Of a stretch of DNA of 8,634 bases, positions 1-5,904 are shown piece after piece. Source of the stretch: UBA1038 sp964480995 (GTDB taxonomy: Bacteria > Bacillota > Clostridia > Christensenellales > Aristaeellaceae); contig CAYZRZ010000099.1 of assembly GCA_964480995.1 (NCBI GenBank), positions 1 through 8,634 on the forward strand, written 5' to 3'. The first letter of the stretch is position 1, and each line of letters starts with the position of its first letter. A program made the position numbers and the translations under genes. The notes under the pieces were generated by a model. It did no database searches. It was given only the letters and a program-made list of their open reading frames with translations, and was not told the DNA's origin.

Positions 1-822
1 CACCGGCGCCGGGGTAATGGGCTGGGTATTCCACTGGAAGTAAAACAGGACGGAGGCGGGGCTTGCCCGCCCGGCGCTGTCCACATATACCTGCACGCTG
101 GCGCTGCTGCTCAGCTGGTACCCCGAGGGAACCCGTGTGTAGTCGGGCTGAATATAGTTATAGCCGGGCCACACCTGCACCGAAGCGGAATAAAACACCC
201 GACCGTCCGGCCCGAAATAGCTGACCGGCACCGTTGTATAGGCGGGCTGAGGCTTTGGAGTCACCACCGCGTTTCTCGTGTAGAGAAAAGTGACACTCCG
301 GGGGATCGCGGCAAGCGCCCGGGAAACGGAGACCGTCACCTCGCTGGGGCCAAGCAGGCGGTAGCCGGGTACAAAGAGGTTATTGGGCTTGATCACGCTG
401 CCGCCGGCGGTCAGGTTGACATAGTCGGTATACAGCAGCGCGCCGGTGCTGTCCCGGTAGTAAATGGGCACCTGTACCTCATAGTAATAAGGCGGCCGGG
501 GCGTCTGTGCCGGCGGCTGGGCCGGCGTGAAGCCGGTGATGGTATTGGCCACATAGCCCGTCCGCCCGTCATCAAGCAGAATGGCATACCAGCCGCTGGC
601 GGCAATCCCCACGCAGGGATATACCGAGCCCGGCTGAACCTGCGCGATCACCTCATAGGATGTACCGCCGCCCGATCGCACGTTCACATAATAGGGGTTC
701 GTGACGGTGACGGTGCCGATTACCTGCGCCGTCCCTGAAGCCGACGCGGGGATATACGCGAGCAATAAAACCGCCGCCAGCAGCAAGGCGGCCAATCTCG
801 CGCTGCCTGTGTTTCGTTTCAT
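1..822 (-). CDS. Secreted SH3b-domain protein with two beta-rich repeats (C-terminus outside window)
   Basis: The gene reads leftward from an ATG at 822 and runs off the left edge after 274 codons with no stop. AAAGGAGGG lies just upstream, which fixes the start. Residues 1-28 form a classical signal peptide: MKRN, a hydrophobic Ala/Leu core, then ASA before the likely cut, so the protein is exported. Residues about 35-95 match a bacterial SH3 (SH3b) domain: VNVRSGGGTSYEVI at the front and GWYAILLDDGRTGYV at the end, a fold that commonly binds peptidoglycan. A Pro-rich linker follows (100-111). Then come two homologous units, about 115-182 and 195-262, each starting VP[IV]xY, with a turn xxG[AR]xxY and ending in [TL]FxY. 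They are separated by a Pro-rich linker and resemble MucBP-like beta repeats, though that family call is tentative. Likely an envelope-associated or adhesive protein. Any anchor or enzymatic domain would lie outside the window. Confidence 0.85.
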   Translation of the reverse strand, partial: MKRNTGSARLAALLLAAVLLLAYIPASASGTAQVIGTVTVTNPYYVNVRSGGGTSYEVIAQVQPGSVYPCVGIAASGWYAILLDDGRTGYVANTITGFTPAQPPAQTPRPPYYYEVQVPIYYRDSTGALLYTDYVNLTAGGSVIKPNNLFVPGYRLLGPSEVTVSVSRALAAIPRSVTFLYTRNAVVTPKPQPAYTTVPVSYFGPDGRVFYSASVQVWPGYNYIQPDYTRVPSGYQLSSSASVQVYVDSAGRASPASVLFYFQWNTQPITPAPV

Positions 823-845
823 GCGCTTTCCCTCCTTTAGAGGCT

Positions 846-865
846 GTATATTCCTTAGAATATAC
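846..865. repeat. Perfect 8-bp inverted repeat in the divergent spacer
   Basis: GTATATTC (846-853) and GAATATAC (858-865) are exact reverse complements around CTTA. The repeat lies between the divergent SH3b gene and queH, about 25 bp upstream of the SH3b start. It could be an operator, or a short hairpin in the 5' leader of the SH3b mRNA. It also contains TATATT, a plausible -10 sequence on the minus strand, but I see no good -35 partner. Confidence 0.6.
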
Positions 866-913
866 CCGATGTACAGATATAACGCGCGGACGGATGCTTT
901 TCATGCATGGGCG

Positions 914-922
914 TGATAAAAT
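914..922 (+). promoter_or_regulatory. Candidate extended -10 promoter for queH
   Basis: TGATAAAAT (914-922) is an extended -10 element, a TG dinucleotide one base before TAAAAT. No recognisable -35 lies 16-18 bp upstream, which extended -10 promoters tolerate. The predicted transcript would start near 929, giving a very short leader that begins just before the AGGAGG ribosome binding site. Confidence 0.4.
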
Positions 923-944
923 GTAAAAAAAGGAGGCGCGTGGC

Positions 945-1559
945 TTGAACGAAAACTATGACCGCAGGATGCAGGCGCTGATGGAACAGCTGAAGCGGGA
1001 AGGCAAACGCCCCCGGCTGCTGCTGCACAGCTGCTGCGCGCCCTGCAGCACCGCCGTATTAACGCGCCTTTGCGAAGGCTTTGACATCACCGTATTTTAC
1101 TATAATCCCAACATTGATACCAGGGATGAACACGACCGGCGCGCGAAGGAACTGGAGACTTTTGTGAGAGACAGCGGCCTGGCGCTGGGTGCCGTGATCA
1201 TCCCCTGGGAACCGAAACTGTTTTATGAACATGTGCGCGGCCTTGAAGGGGAGAAGGAAGGCGGCAAGCGCTGTGAGGTCTGCTTCGGCCTGCGCCTCGA
1301 CCGCACCGCCCGCTATGCCGCGGAGCAGGGATATGATCTGTTCACCACCACGCTGACCATCAGCCCGATGAAAAGCGCCCCGCTGCTCAACCGCATCGGC
1401 GAGGCGGCCGCGAAGCGCGCGGGGGCGGTCTTCCTGAACAGTGATTTCAAAAAAAGAGGAGGCTACCTCCTCTCAACCCAGCTCTCCCGTGAATACGGCA
1501 TCTACCGGCAGGATTACTGCGGGTGCGTATTCTCAAAGCGGGAGCGGGCGGTTCCTTAA
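945..1559 (+). CDS. queH: Epoxyqueuosine reductase QueH (DUF208 family)
   Basis: QueH reduces epoxyqueuosine to queuosine in tRNA, the last step of queuosine synthesis, and is the non-orthologous replacement for cobalamin-dependent QueG. The 204-residue protein carries the family's cysteine pattern: HSCCAPCS (28-35, Cys30, Cys31, Cys34), KRCEVCF (Cys110, Cys113) and YCGCVFS (Cys192, Cys194). These conserved cysteines hold an iron-sulfur cluster and an adjacent iron in the family. YYNPNID (52-58), TTTLTISPMKS (134-144) and the DFKKRGGY stretch near the C-terminus are also typical. The start is TTG at 945, chosen because AGGAGG lies eight bases upstream and an in-frame stop at 924 leaves no earlier start; the first in-frame ATG is eight codons later. 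Cytoplasmic. It overlaps the convergent DUF2804 gene by four bases, and an opposite-strand terminator lies within its codons. Confidence 0.93.
   Translation: MNENYDRRMQALMEQLKREGKRPRLLLHSCCAPCSTAVLTRLCEGFDITVFYYNPNIDTRDEHDRRAKELETFVRDSGLALGAVIIPWEPKLFYEHVRGLEGEKEGGKRCEVCFGLRLDRTARYAAEQGYDLFTTTLTISPMKSAPLLNRIGEAAAKRAGAVFLNSDFKKRGGYLLSTQLSREYGIYRQDYCGCVFSKRERAVP
1449..1473 (-). terminator. Intrinsic terminator for the minus-strand transcript, inside queH
   Basis: On the minus strand AGAGGAGG (1473-1466), loop TAG, CCTCCTCT (1462-1455) form a perfect 8-bp GC-rich hairpin. It is followed directly by T residues: seven T's occupy 1455-1449 counting the last stem base. The hairpin starts 83 bp beyond the DUF2804 stop codon and is a textbook Rho-independent terminator for that gene, and for asnB read-through. 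On the plus strand the same bases encode the conserved KKRGGYLL stretch of QueH and are preceded, not followed, by the homopolymer, so it should act in one direction only. Confidence 0.75.
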
Positions 1560-2626
1560 TACCGGTTCTTCACCCGCTCGGCAAAACCCATCAGATCCTT
1601 GATCTCCAGCACCCGGCCGTCATCAAGCACAGCTTTGCCGCTGAAGCGGCCGAATACCTGGTGCTGGTCGGTAGCGGCCAGCACAGCGTTTATCCTGGCC
1701 GCGCGGTCAATCACCGGCACAAAATCAAGCGTCAGCCGGCCCCGGTCATCCGTGATGGTCCAGGGCTTTTCATACTCATAGCGCCGGCCGGCTTTGGGGA
1801 TATTGAACACGACATCCCCAAGCTTATGGGCCCGGCCGCCGAAAAATAGCATATTCTCCGTGGCGCCGCCCGTATCGCCGAAGCCGTAGCCCAGGTTCAT
1901 GCCAAAACGCTGGCCTTCCGCTATACCGGAGGCGGAGGCCCAATACCAGGTATTCTGGTAGGTCCATACCCCGCGGCCCCAATCCAGCACGCCGAAGGAG
2001 GTGGCGGGTGAGAAGATATAATCCCGCCCGCCATAGATGCAGCGGCCCTCCGCGGGCATGCAGTTGATCTTCTGATTGTAGTAAAAGCAGCGCGGCTTTC
2101 CCGCAAAGGGCGTGGCGATCACCATGCTGTCCTCACCGGGATCATGCAGGATGACATCAAACAGCAGAGGCGACCGCTCGCCGCCAAAGTCGTACATATG
2201 GCCGTAGATATGGCGCTGCGTCCCTTCTTTGCGGAAGGTGATCTCGTAGTTTTTACCCTGCGCGCGTACAACGCCGGAAGCGCTTGACGCGGGCAGGCCC
2301 CTCTTTCCCATCGGGAAGGGAATCATCCGCGTCACGGTGCGCTCGGTTTTGTTTTCAAAGTCGATCAGGCTGATGCTGTCCAGCCCCATGTAGCTGTTGT
2401 CGCATACAGTCAGCGCCAGGGCAAAGAAATCATTGCCGATCAGGTAATAATCCCATTCCTTGACGCGCCAGGCGGGGGCTTTGACGGCGGCCCTGTCATA
2501 GCGCTTGATCAGCTGGGTGGACCAGCCGGCCTCCATCAGCCGGCCTTCGAGGTTGAGCAAATCACCCCGCTGGAGCATTCTCCGCTGAGGATTGGGCCCT
2601 TGGTGCAACTCTGCTTCGTTTTTCAT
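1556..2626 (-). CDS. DUF2804 family protein
   Basis: The 356-residue product matches the DUF2804 family, whose function is not established. Recognisable features are the opening GDLLNLEGRLMEAGWS, YDRAAVKA shortly after, WDYYLIGND, repeated aromatic-rich strands such as VLDWGRGVWTYQNTWYWASA and GMNLGYGFGDTG, and the ending DLMGFAERVKNRY. The middle is strand-rich, and I see no signal peptide or membrane segment, so it is probably cytoplasmic. The open frame extends upstream to 2794, but that extension overlaps the end of asnB and is low-complexity. I chose the ATG at 2626, which gives a family-like length. No strong ribosome binding site precedes it; ATG at 2668 is an alternative. It lies downstream of asnB on the same strand and may have its own promoter near 2654-2683. 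The family call is firm; no role is assigned. Confidence 0.8.
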   Translation of the reverse strand: MKNEAELHQGPNPQRRMLQRGDLLNLEGRLMEAGWSTQLIKRYDRAAVKAPAWRVKEWDYYLIGNDFFALALTVCDNSYMGLDSISLIDFENKTERTVTRMIPFPMGKRGLPASSASGVVRAQGKNYEITFRKEGTQRHIYGHMYDFGGERSPLLFDVILHDPGEDSMVIATPFAGKPRCFYYNQKINCMPAEGRCIYGGRDYIFSPATSFGVLDWGRGVWTYQNTWYWASASGIAEGQRFGMNLGYGFGDTGGATENMLFFGGRAHKLGDVVFNIPKAGRRYEYEKPWTITDDRGRLTLDFVPVIDRAARINAVLAATDQHQVFGRFSGKAVLDDGRVLEIKDLMGFAERVKNRY

Positions 2627-2653
2627 GGCGATATCATAGATCGAATGGGGATG

Positions 2654-2683
2654 ATTGTCAATCATATCGTCATTTTTTGTCAA
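2654..2683 (-). promoter_or_regulatory. Candidate promoter for the DUF2804 gene
   Basis: On the minus strand a consensus -35 TTGACA (2683-2678) is followed after 18 bp by GACAAT (2659-2654), a 4-of-6 match to the -10 consensus. A better-looking TATGAT (2666-2661) is too close to that -35. A start from GACAAT would fall just upstream of the chosen ATG at 2626. If real, the DUF2804 gene can be expressed independently of the asnB T-box. Confidence 0.4.
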
Positions 2684-2684
2684 A

Positions 2685-2716
2685 AAGTGGTGACCAAGTG
2701 GTGACATTAACCACTT
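2685..2716. repeat. Tandem 11-bp repeat plus inverted copy after asnB
   Basis: AAGTGGTGACC (2685-2695) is followed directly by AAGTGGTGACA (2696-2706), a period of about one helical turn. An inverted copy ACCACTT follows at 2710-2716. On the minus strand AAGTGGT can pair with either ACCACTT; the farther copy runs into five T's, so the array could act as a weak terminator for asnB. It also sits immediately upstream of the candidate TTGACA, where an operator would lie. Confidence 0.55.
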
Positions 2717-2724
2717 CTCGTGGA

Positions 2725-4311
2725 TCACACCCCGCTCGCCCCGTAGTTGACCAGCACCCTGGCCGAGGGATCGTTGACCCGGCAGTTGGGCCAATCCGGG
2801 TTGGGCATCCAGAAGCCCTTCACCATATCCGCCTGTCCGGGGTAATACCGCTCGAAGATCTCCCGGTACAAGAGGCTTTCCTTAGTAAAAGGCGCCGCGT
2901 GCGCATAGCGCAGGTAATTCATCTCCGCTTCATCGTCGCTGTATTGGCTCCCGGCGAAGGCCTTCAGCTCATCCACCATGGAATGGCCCATCGCGTCGCT
3001 GAAAGCGGCCTTGTCGCGGTATAAGATGGATTGGGGCAGCCAGTCCCCCTCGGCGAAGGCCCGGCGCAGAAGGTATTTCCCCATCGACCGGGTGTTCATC
3101 TTCATCCCGGGGTCAACGCCCATCACATAGCGCACGAACGCGATGTCGCCGAAGGGCACCCTGGCCTCCAGGGAGTTGGCGCTGATGCACCGGTCGGCCC
3201 GCAGCACATCATACATGTGCAGTTCATCCACGCGCTTCTTTGCCTCCTTCTGGAACTCCGGGGCGCCGGGCGCGAAATCCGTGTACTTGTAGCCGAACAG
3301 CTCGTCGCTCACCTCGCCTGTCAGCAGCACGCGCACGGGGGACGTCTCCCTGATGAACCTGCAGATCAGGTACATGCCGATGGATGCCCGGATGGTCGTG
3401 ATATCAAAGGTAGCCAGTTCCTCGATCACCCGCGGCAGAACGGACAGTATGTCTTCCCGCTTCACGATCAGCTCGCTGTGCTCGCTGCCGATATAATCTG
3501 CCACCTGCCGCGCGTATTTGAGGTCGATGGCATCCTTTTCCATGCCGATGGAAAAGGTGCGGATGGGCCTGTCGGACTCCCTGGCGGCGATGGCGCAGAC
3601 CAGGCTGCTGTCCAGCCCCCCGCTGAGCAGGAAACCCAGCGGCGCGTCCGCGTCCAGGCGCTTGCGCACGGCTGAGATCAGCATATGCCGGATGGTCCCA
3701 CAGACGGTGTCAATGTCCTCCCTATGGAAGGCTTGGGGCGAGGTCAGATCGGCAAATCGTACAAACTCACCCCGTGCCCAGTAGTGGCCGGGCGGGAAGG
3801 GATGGATATGCTCCACCAGCCCCATCAGGTTTTTGGGAACACTCGCGAACGCCATGCTGCCGTCCGCCTTCAGCCTGCCGTAGTACAAGGGCCGTATGCC
3901 GATGGGGTCGCGCGCGGCGATCAGCCCGTCTGTCGCGGGGTCATCGACGATCAGGGCGAACTCCGCGTCCAGCATGGCGAACATATCAAGCCCATAGCGC
4001 TCATACAGCGGCAGAATCAGCTCGCAGTCCGATTCTCCCGAAAACTCATAGCCGGCGCGCTTCAGTTCCTCCTTCACAGGCCGGAAGCCGTACAGCTCCC
4101 CATTGCACACGGCTGCTTTGCCATGCAGGCAAAAGGGCTGCATGCCCCGCTCGTCCAGCCCCATGATGGACAGGCGGTGAAAGCCAAGCCAGCCCCGCCC
4201 CGTCTCCATCAGGCGCGAGCTGTCCGGCCCGCGCGATACCGTCCTGTCAAAGTACCCTTCAAGCTCCTGCCGGCCAACGGCCTTGGTGGATAATCCCATG
4301 ATCGAACACAT
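2725..4311 (-). CDS. asnB: Glutamine-dependent asparagine synthetase AsnB
   Basis: AsnB makes asparagine from aspartate, ATP and glutamine in the cytoplasm. The start is ATG at 4311, because this places the catalytic cysteine at position 2 (MCSIMGL) and puts GGAGG eight bases upstream; an in-frame GTG at 4320 would add three residues and bury the nucleophile. The class II glutaminase domain (about 2-200) shows RGPDSS (27-32), FHRLSI with Arg46, CNGELYG (69-75), ESDCE (93-97) and ARDPIGIRPLYYG (133-145). The synthetase domain has the ATP pyrophosphatase loop SGGLDSS (230-236), TFDITTIRAS (301-310), GEVSDELFGY (332-341) and NSLEARVPF. The order and C-terminal YLR/LYREIFE features resemble E. 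coli-type AsnB. At 528 residues it is slightly shorter than the 554 of E. coli. Val334 replaces the usual Gly of GEGSDE. It is preceded by an asparagine-specific T-box leader. Confidence 0.95.
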   Translation of the reverse strand: MCSIMGLSTKAVGRQELEGYFDRTVSRGPDSSRLMETGRGWLGFHRLSIMGLDERGMQPFCLHGKAAVCNGELYGFRPVKEELKRAGYEFSGESDCELILPLYERYGLDMFAMLDAEFALIVDDPATDGLIAARDPIGIRPLYYGRLKADGSMAFASVPKNLMGLVEHIHPFPPGHYWARGEFVRFADLTSPQAFHREDIDTVCGTIRHMLISAVRKRLDADAPLGFLLSGGLDSSLVCAIAARESDRPIRTFSIGMEKDAIDLKYARQVADYIGSEHSELIVKREDILSVLPRVIEELATFDITTIRASIGMYLICRFIRETSPVRVLLTGEVSDELFGYKYTDFAPGAPEFQKEAKKRVDELHMYDVLRADRCISANSLEARVPFGDIAFVRYVMGVDPGMKMNTRSMGKYLLRRAFAEGDWLPQSILYRDKAAFSDAMGHSMVDELKAFAGSQYSDDEAEMNYLRYAHAAPFTKESLLYREIFERYYPGQADMVKGFWMPNPDWPNCRVNDPSARVLVNYGASGV

Positions 4312-4376
4312 AAAAAACACCTCCGATTTCGCAGTTCTCCTCTACATTTTAGGACGAATGCTGCGAATTCGCGGTG
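4312..4376 (-). terminator. T-box-controlled terminator that also sequesters the asnB ribosome binding site
   Basis: On the minus strand CACC-G-CGA-A-TTCGCAG (4376-4361) pairs with CTGCGAA-A-TCG-GA-GGTG (4334-4318). An inner helix between TTC(G)TCCT and AGGAGAA extends the stem. Six T's (4317-4312) follow and end at the asnB ATG. The 3' arm contains GGAGG, the asnB Shine-Dalgarno. The 5' arm overlaps the T-box bulge and antiterminator helix A2, so terminator and antiterminator exclude each other. Termination and ribosome-site masking are therefore combined in one hairpin. Confidence 0.8.
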
Positions 4377-4602
4377 CCACCTAATTTGCTGTGTTTCCAC
4401 AGCCGCTTCAAGGCTCTATCAAGCCCGCGCGCTGTAACGGGCACGCTCTGCCGTCTTCCCTACTGCCCCGGCAGGGGGTTCAGGTCGATGCTGAGGAGTG
4501 TTATTCGCCGGAACGCCTGGGCGGGGTTTTCACTGTCCCCCGCTCACTGAGCCAGCTTTTCCCGGCTACTTCTCTCCCTCACCGCATCTGCCGTGTGAAA
4601 TT
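4312..4602 (-). promoter_or_regulatory. T-box riboswitch leader, specifier AAC (asparagine), controlling asnB
   Basis: This roughly 290-nt leader senses uncharged tRNA-Asn. Minus-strand elements in order: Stem I closes with GATGC (4588-4584) and GCATC (4491-4487), then TGAGGG/TCCTCA. Above the specifier loop GCCGG (4566-4562) pairs with CCGGC (4511-4507). The apical part has CAGTGAGCGGGG and an AGTGAAAA loop closed by CCCCG. The 3' side of the specifier loop reads GAAT-AAC-A, placing AAC at 4502-4500. CCGTTA (4440-4435) matches the F-box of Stem II. Stem III is GCTGTG-GAAA-CACAGC (4403-4388). The T-box AGGTGGCACCGCG (4382-4370) has bulge UGGC (4379-4376), complementary to GCCA, as expected for a tRNA with discriminator G such as tRNA-Asn. 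The antiterminator forms from TTAGG/CCTAA and GCGAA/TTCGT. Specifier, discriminator pairing and the downstream asparagine synthetase all agree. Confidence 0.93.
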
Positions 4603-4607
4603 AAGGC

Positions 4608-4637
4608 ATGATACCATGCAAAACAGCAAGCCGTCAA
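4608..4637 (-). promoter_or_regulatory. Promoter of the T-box leader and asnB
   Basis: On the minus strand TTGACG (4637-4632) and TATCAT (4613-4608) are separated by 18 bp, and TGG directly before TATCAT gives an extended -10. The predicted start is near A4602, a dozen bases before Stem I begins. A GCATG/CATGC inverted repeat (4606-4619) straddles the -10 box. Confidence 0.75.
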
Positions 4638-4643
4638 GCCGAA

Positions 4644-4695
4644 AAATTGGTAAAATTGCAAGCTGTAATATACATACTTGCAATTTTAACAATTT
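4644..4695. repeat. AT-rich 19-bp inverted repeat between the M20 gene and the asnB promoter
   Basis: The arms 4644-4662 and 4677-4695 are reverse complements with one mismatch in 19 bp, around a 14-bp centre that itself contains TGTA-ATA-TACA. The stretch is about 25% G+C in an otherwise GC-rich window. As minus-strand RNA, the 3' arm ends in five T's, so it could be a weak AU-rich terminator for the M20 gene. It could instead be an operator or an upstream element for the asnB promoter seven bases away. Confidence 0.6.
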
Positions 4696-4731
4696 CGCCT
4701 GAGGCTTGCGGCAGGGGCGCGGGCTGTGCCC

Positions 4732-5904
4732 TTAGCGGATCAAGTGCCTGCTCAGCGCGTACTTGCACAGCAGCTTGCTGCCCAGGATCACGGCATCCTC
4801 ATCGATATCAAACAGGCCGTTGTGGTGGGGGGCTGAGGTTGACTCTCCTCCCCGTGTTCCGACGTAGATATACGCGCCGGGCACGAGGTTCAAGTACTCC
4901 GCGAAGTCGTCAGCACCCAGGCGGACGGGACGGTCAGCCAATAGTTCCAAACCCATATCGCTGTACAGGTCCCTCAGCTCCGCGCAGACCTCGGCATGAT
5001 TGACGAGCGCCGGAGAATAATCGGCAAAGACCGTTTCAGCCTCGGCCCCGTACTGCGCGGCGACGGAAGCGGCGAGATCTTCGATGTGCTTGTTCATGCG
5101 CGCGCGGGTCGCTTCATCCACATAGCGGGTGGTGCCCTCCAGCACGGCAGAATCGGCAATGGCGTTGTAGGAACTGCCGGCGTTGAACCTGCCCACCCCG
5201 ATAATGAGGGGTTCCACGGGGTTGGTGAGGCGGGTTGCCAGGCCCTGAAGGGCGGTGACGATCAGGCAGCCAACGTAGAGCGCGTCCACGCCCAGATGCG
5301 GTGTGGAGACATGCGCCCCCAAGCCCTTCACGCGGATGGTGAAGGCATCGCAGGAGGCGTTGTTGGGGCCGGACTTCACGACAACCTGCCCCGTCCTGAG
5401 GCTGCTGTCGGCATGCAGGCCGATCACGCGCTGCGCGCCTTCCAGCAGCCCTGCCTCGATAAACAGCTTGGCGCCCGCGCCCACTTCCTCCGCTTGCTGG
5501 AAAAACAGGCGGATCTCGCCCTTCAACTGAGCTTGCACGGCCTTCAGGGCCATCGCCAGCCCCAGCAGGGAGGCGGTGTGCATGTCATGCCCGCAGCAAT
5601 GCGAGAGTCCGTCATGACGCGAGCGGTAAGGCACCGTTTTCATATCCTGCACGCGCAGGGCATCCGTATCCGCGCGGATCACGGTCACGGGGCCGGGCAG
5701 GCTGCCCTTGATAGCGGCATATACGCCCGTTTCGCCGACACGGCGTGGCTCATACCCCATGGCCTGCAGTTTTTCTTCGATGAAAACCGCTGTGTTATAT
5801 TCCTTCAGGCTCTCCTCCGGGTGCATATGCAAAAAGCGGCGCATATCAATGATCTTCCGGATGTTGTCAGCGTAAAGGCCGTTGATCTGTTCGTTCAGGC
5901 TCAT
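4732..5904 (-). CDS. M20D-type amidohydrolase (N-acyl amino acid / dipeptide hydrolase)
   Basis: This 390-residue protein belongs to the M20 metallopeptidase family, subfamily D, whose members cleave amide bonds of N-acyl amino acids (hippurate, IAA-amino acids, N-acetyl-diaminopimelate). Visible motifs: LHMHPEESLKEYNT (25-38), RADTDAL (77-83), the metal site CCGHDMHTA (Cys104, His106, His109), FQQAEEVGAGA with Glu139/Glu140, GLHAD (His164), the dimerisation/lid region with KGLGAHVSTPHLGVDAL, GADDFAEYL, and HHNGLFD (His361) near the end. All expected metal ligands are present, so it should be active. No signal peptide, so cytoplasmic. The start at 5904 has GGAGAGGAG just upstream and overlaps the DUF1653 stop as ATGA, implying translational coupling. 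The open frame continues upstream to 6174 but that part is an out-of-frame overlap with DUF1653. Substrate cannot be told from sequence. Confidence 0.9.
   Translation of the reverse strand: MSLNEQINGLYADNIRKIIDMRRFLHMHPEESLKEYNTAVFIEEKLQAMGYEPRRVGETGVYAAIKGSLPGPVTVIRADTDALRVQDMKTVPYRSRHDGLSHCCGHDMHTASLLGLAMALKAVQAQLKGEIRLFFQQAEEVGAGAKLFIEAGLLEGAQRVIGLHADSSLRTGQVVVKSGPNNASCDAFTIRVKGLGAHVSTPHLGVDALYVGCLIVTALQGLATRLTNPVEPLIIGVGRFNAGSSYNAIADSAVLEGTTRYVDEATRARMNKHIEDLAASVAAQYGAEAETVFADYSPALVNHAEVCAELRDLYSDMGLELLADRPVRLGADDFAEYLNLVPGAYIYVGTRGGESTSAPHHNGLFDIDEDAVILGSKLLCKYALSRHLIR

Noticed and set aside
2627..2794. N-terminal extension of the DUF2804 protein
   Set aside because: It would overlap asnB by 70 bp and adds Gly/Arg/Gln-rich sequence outside the family. 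The domain begins after the ATG at 2626.
4312..4320. GTG start three codons upstream for AsnB
   Set aside because: It would place the catalytic cysteine at position 5; class II amidotransferases need it next to the initiator methionine.
4497..4506. Other specifier registers (ATA for Ile, ACA for Thr) in the T-box
   Set aside because: AAC followed by A keeps the usual position in the loop, matches a G discriminator through UGGC, and agrees with the downstream asparagine gene.
4391..4702. Plus-strand open frame across the asnB leader
   Set aside because: The region is explained base by base by the T-box structure and promoter on the opposite strand.
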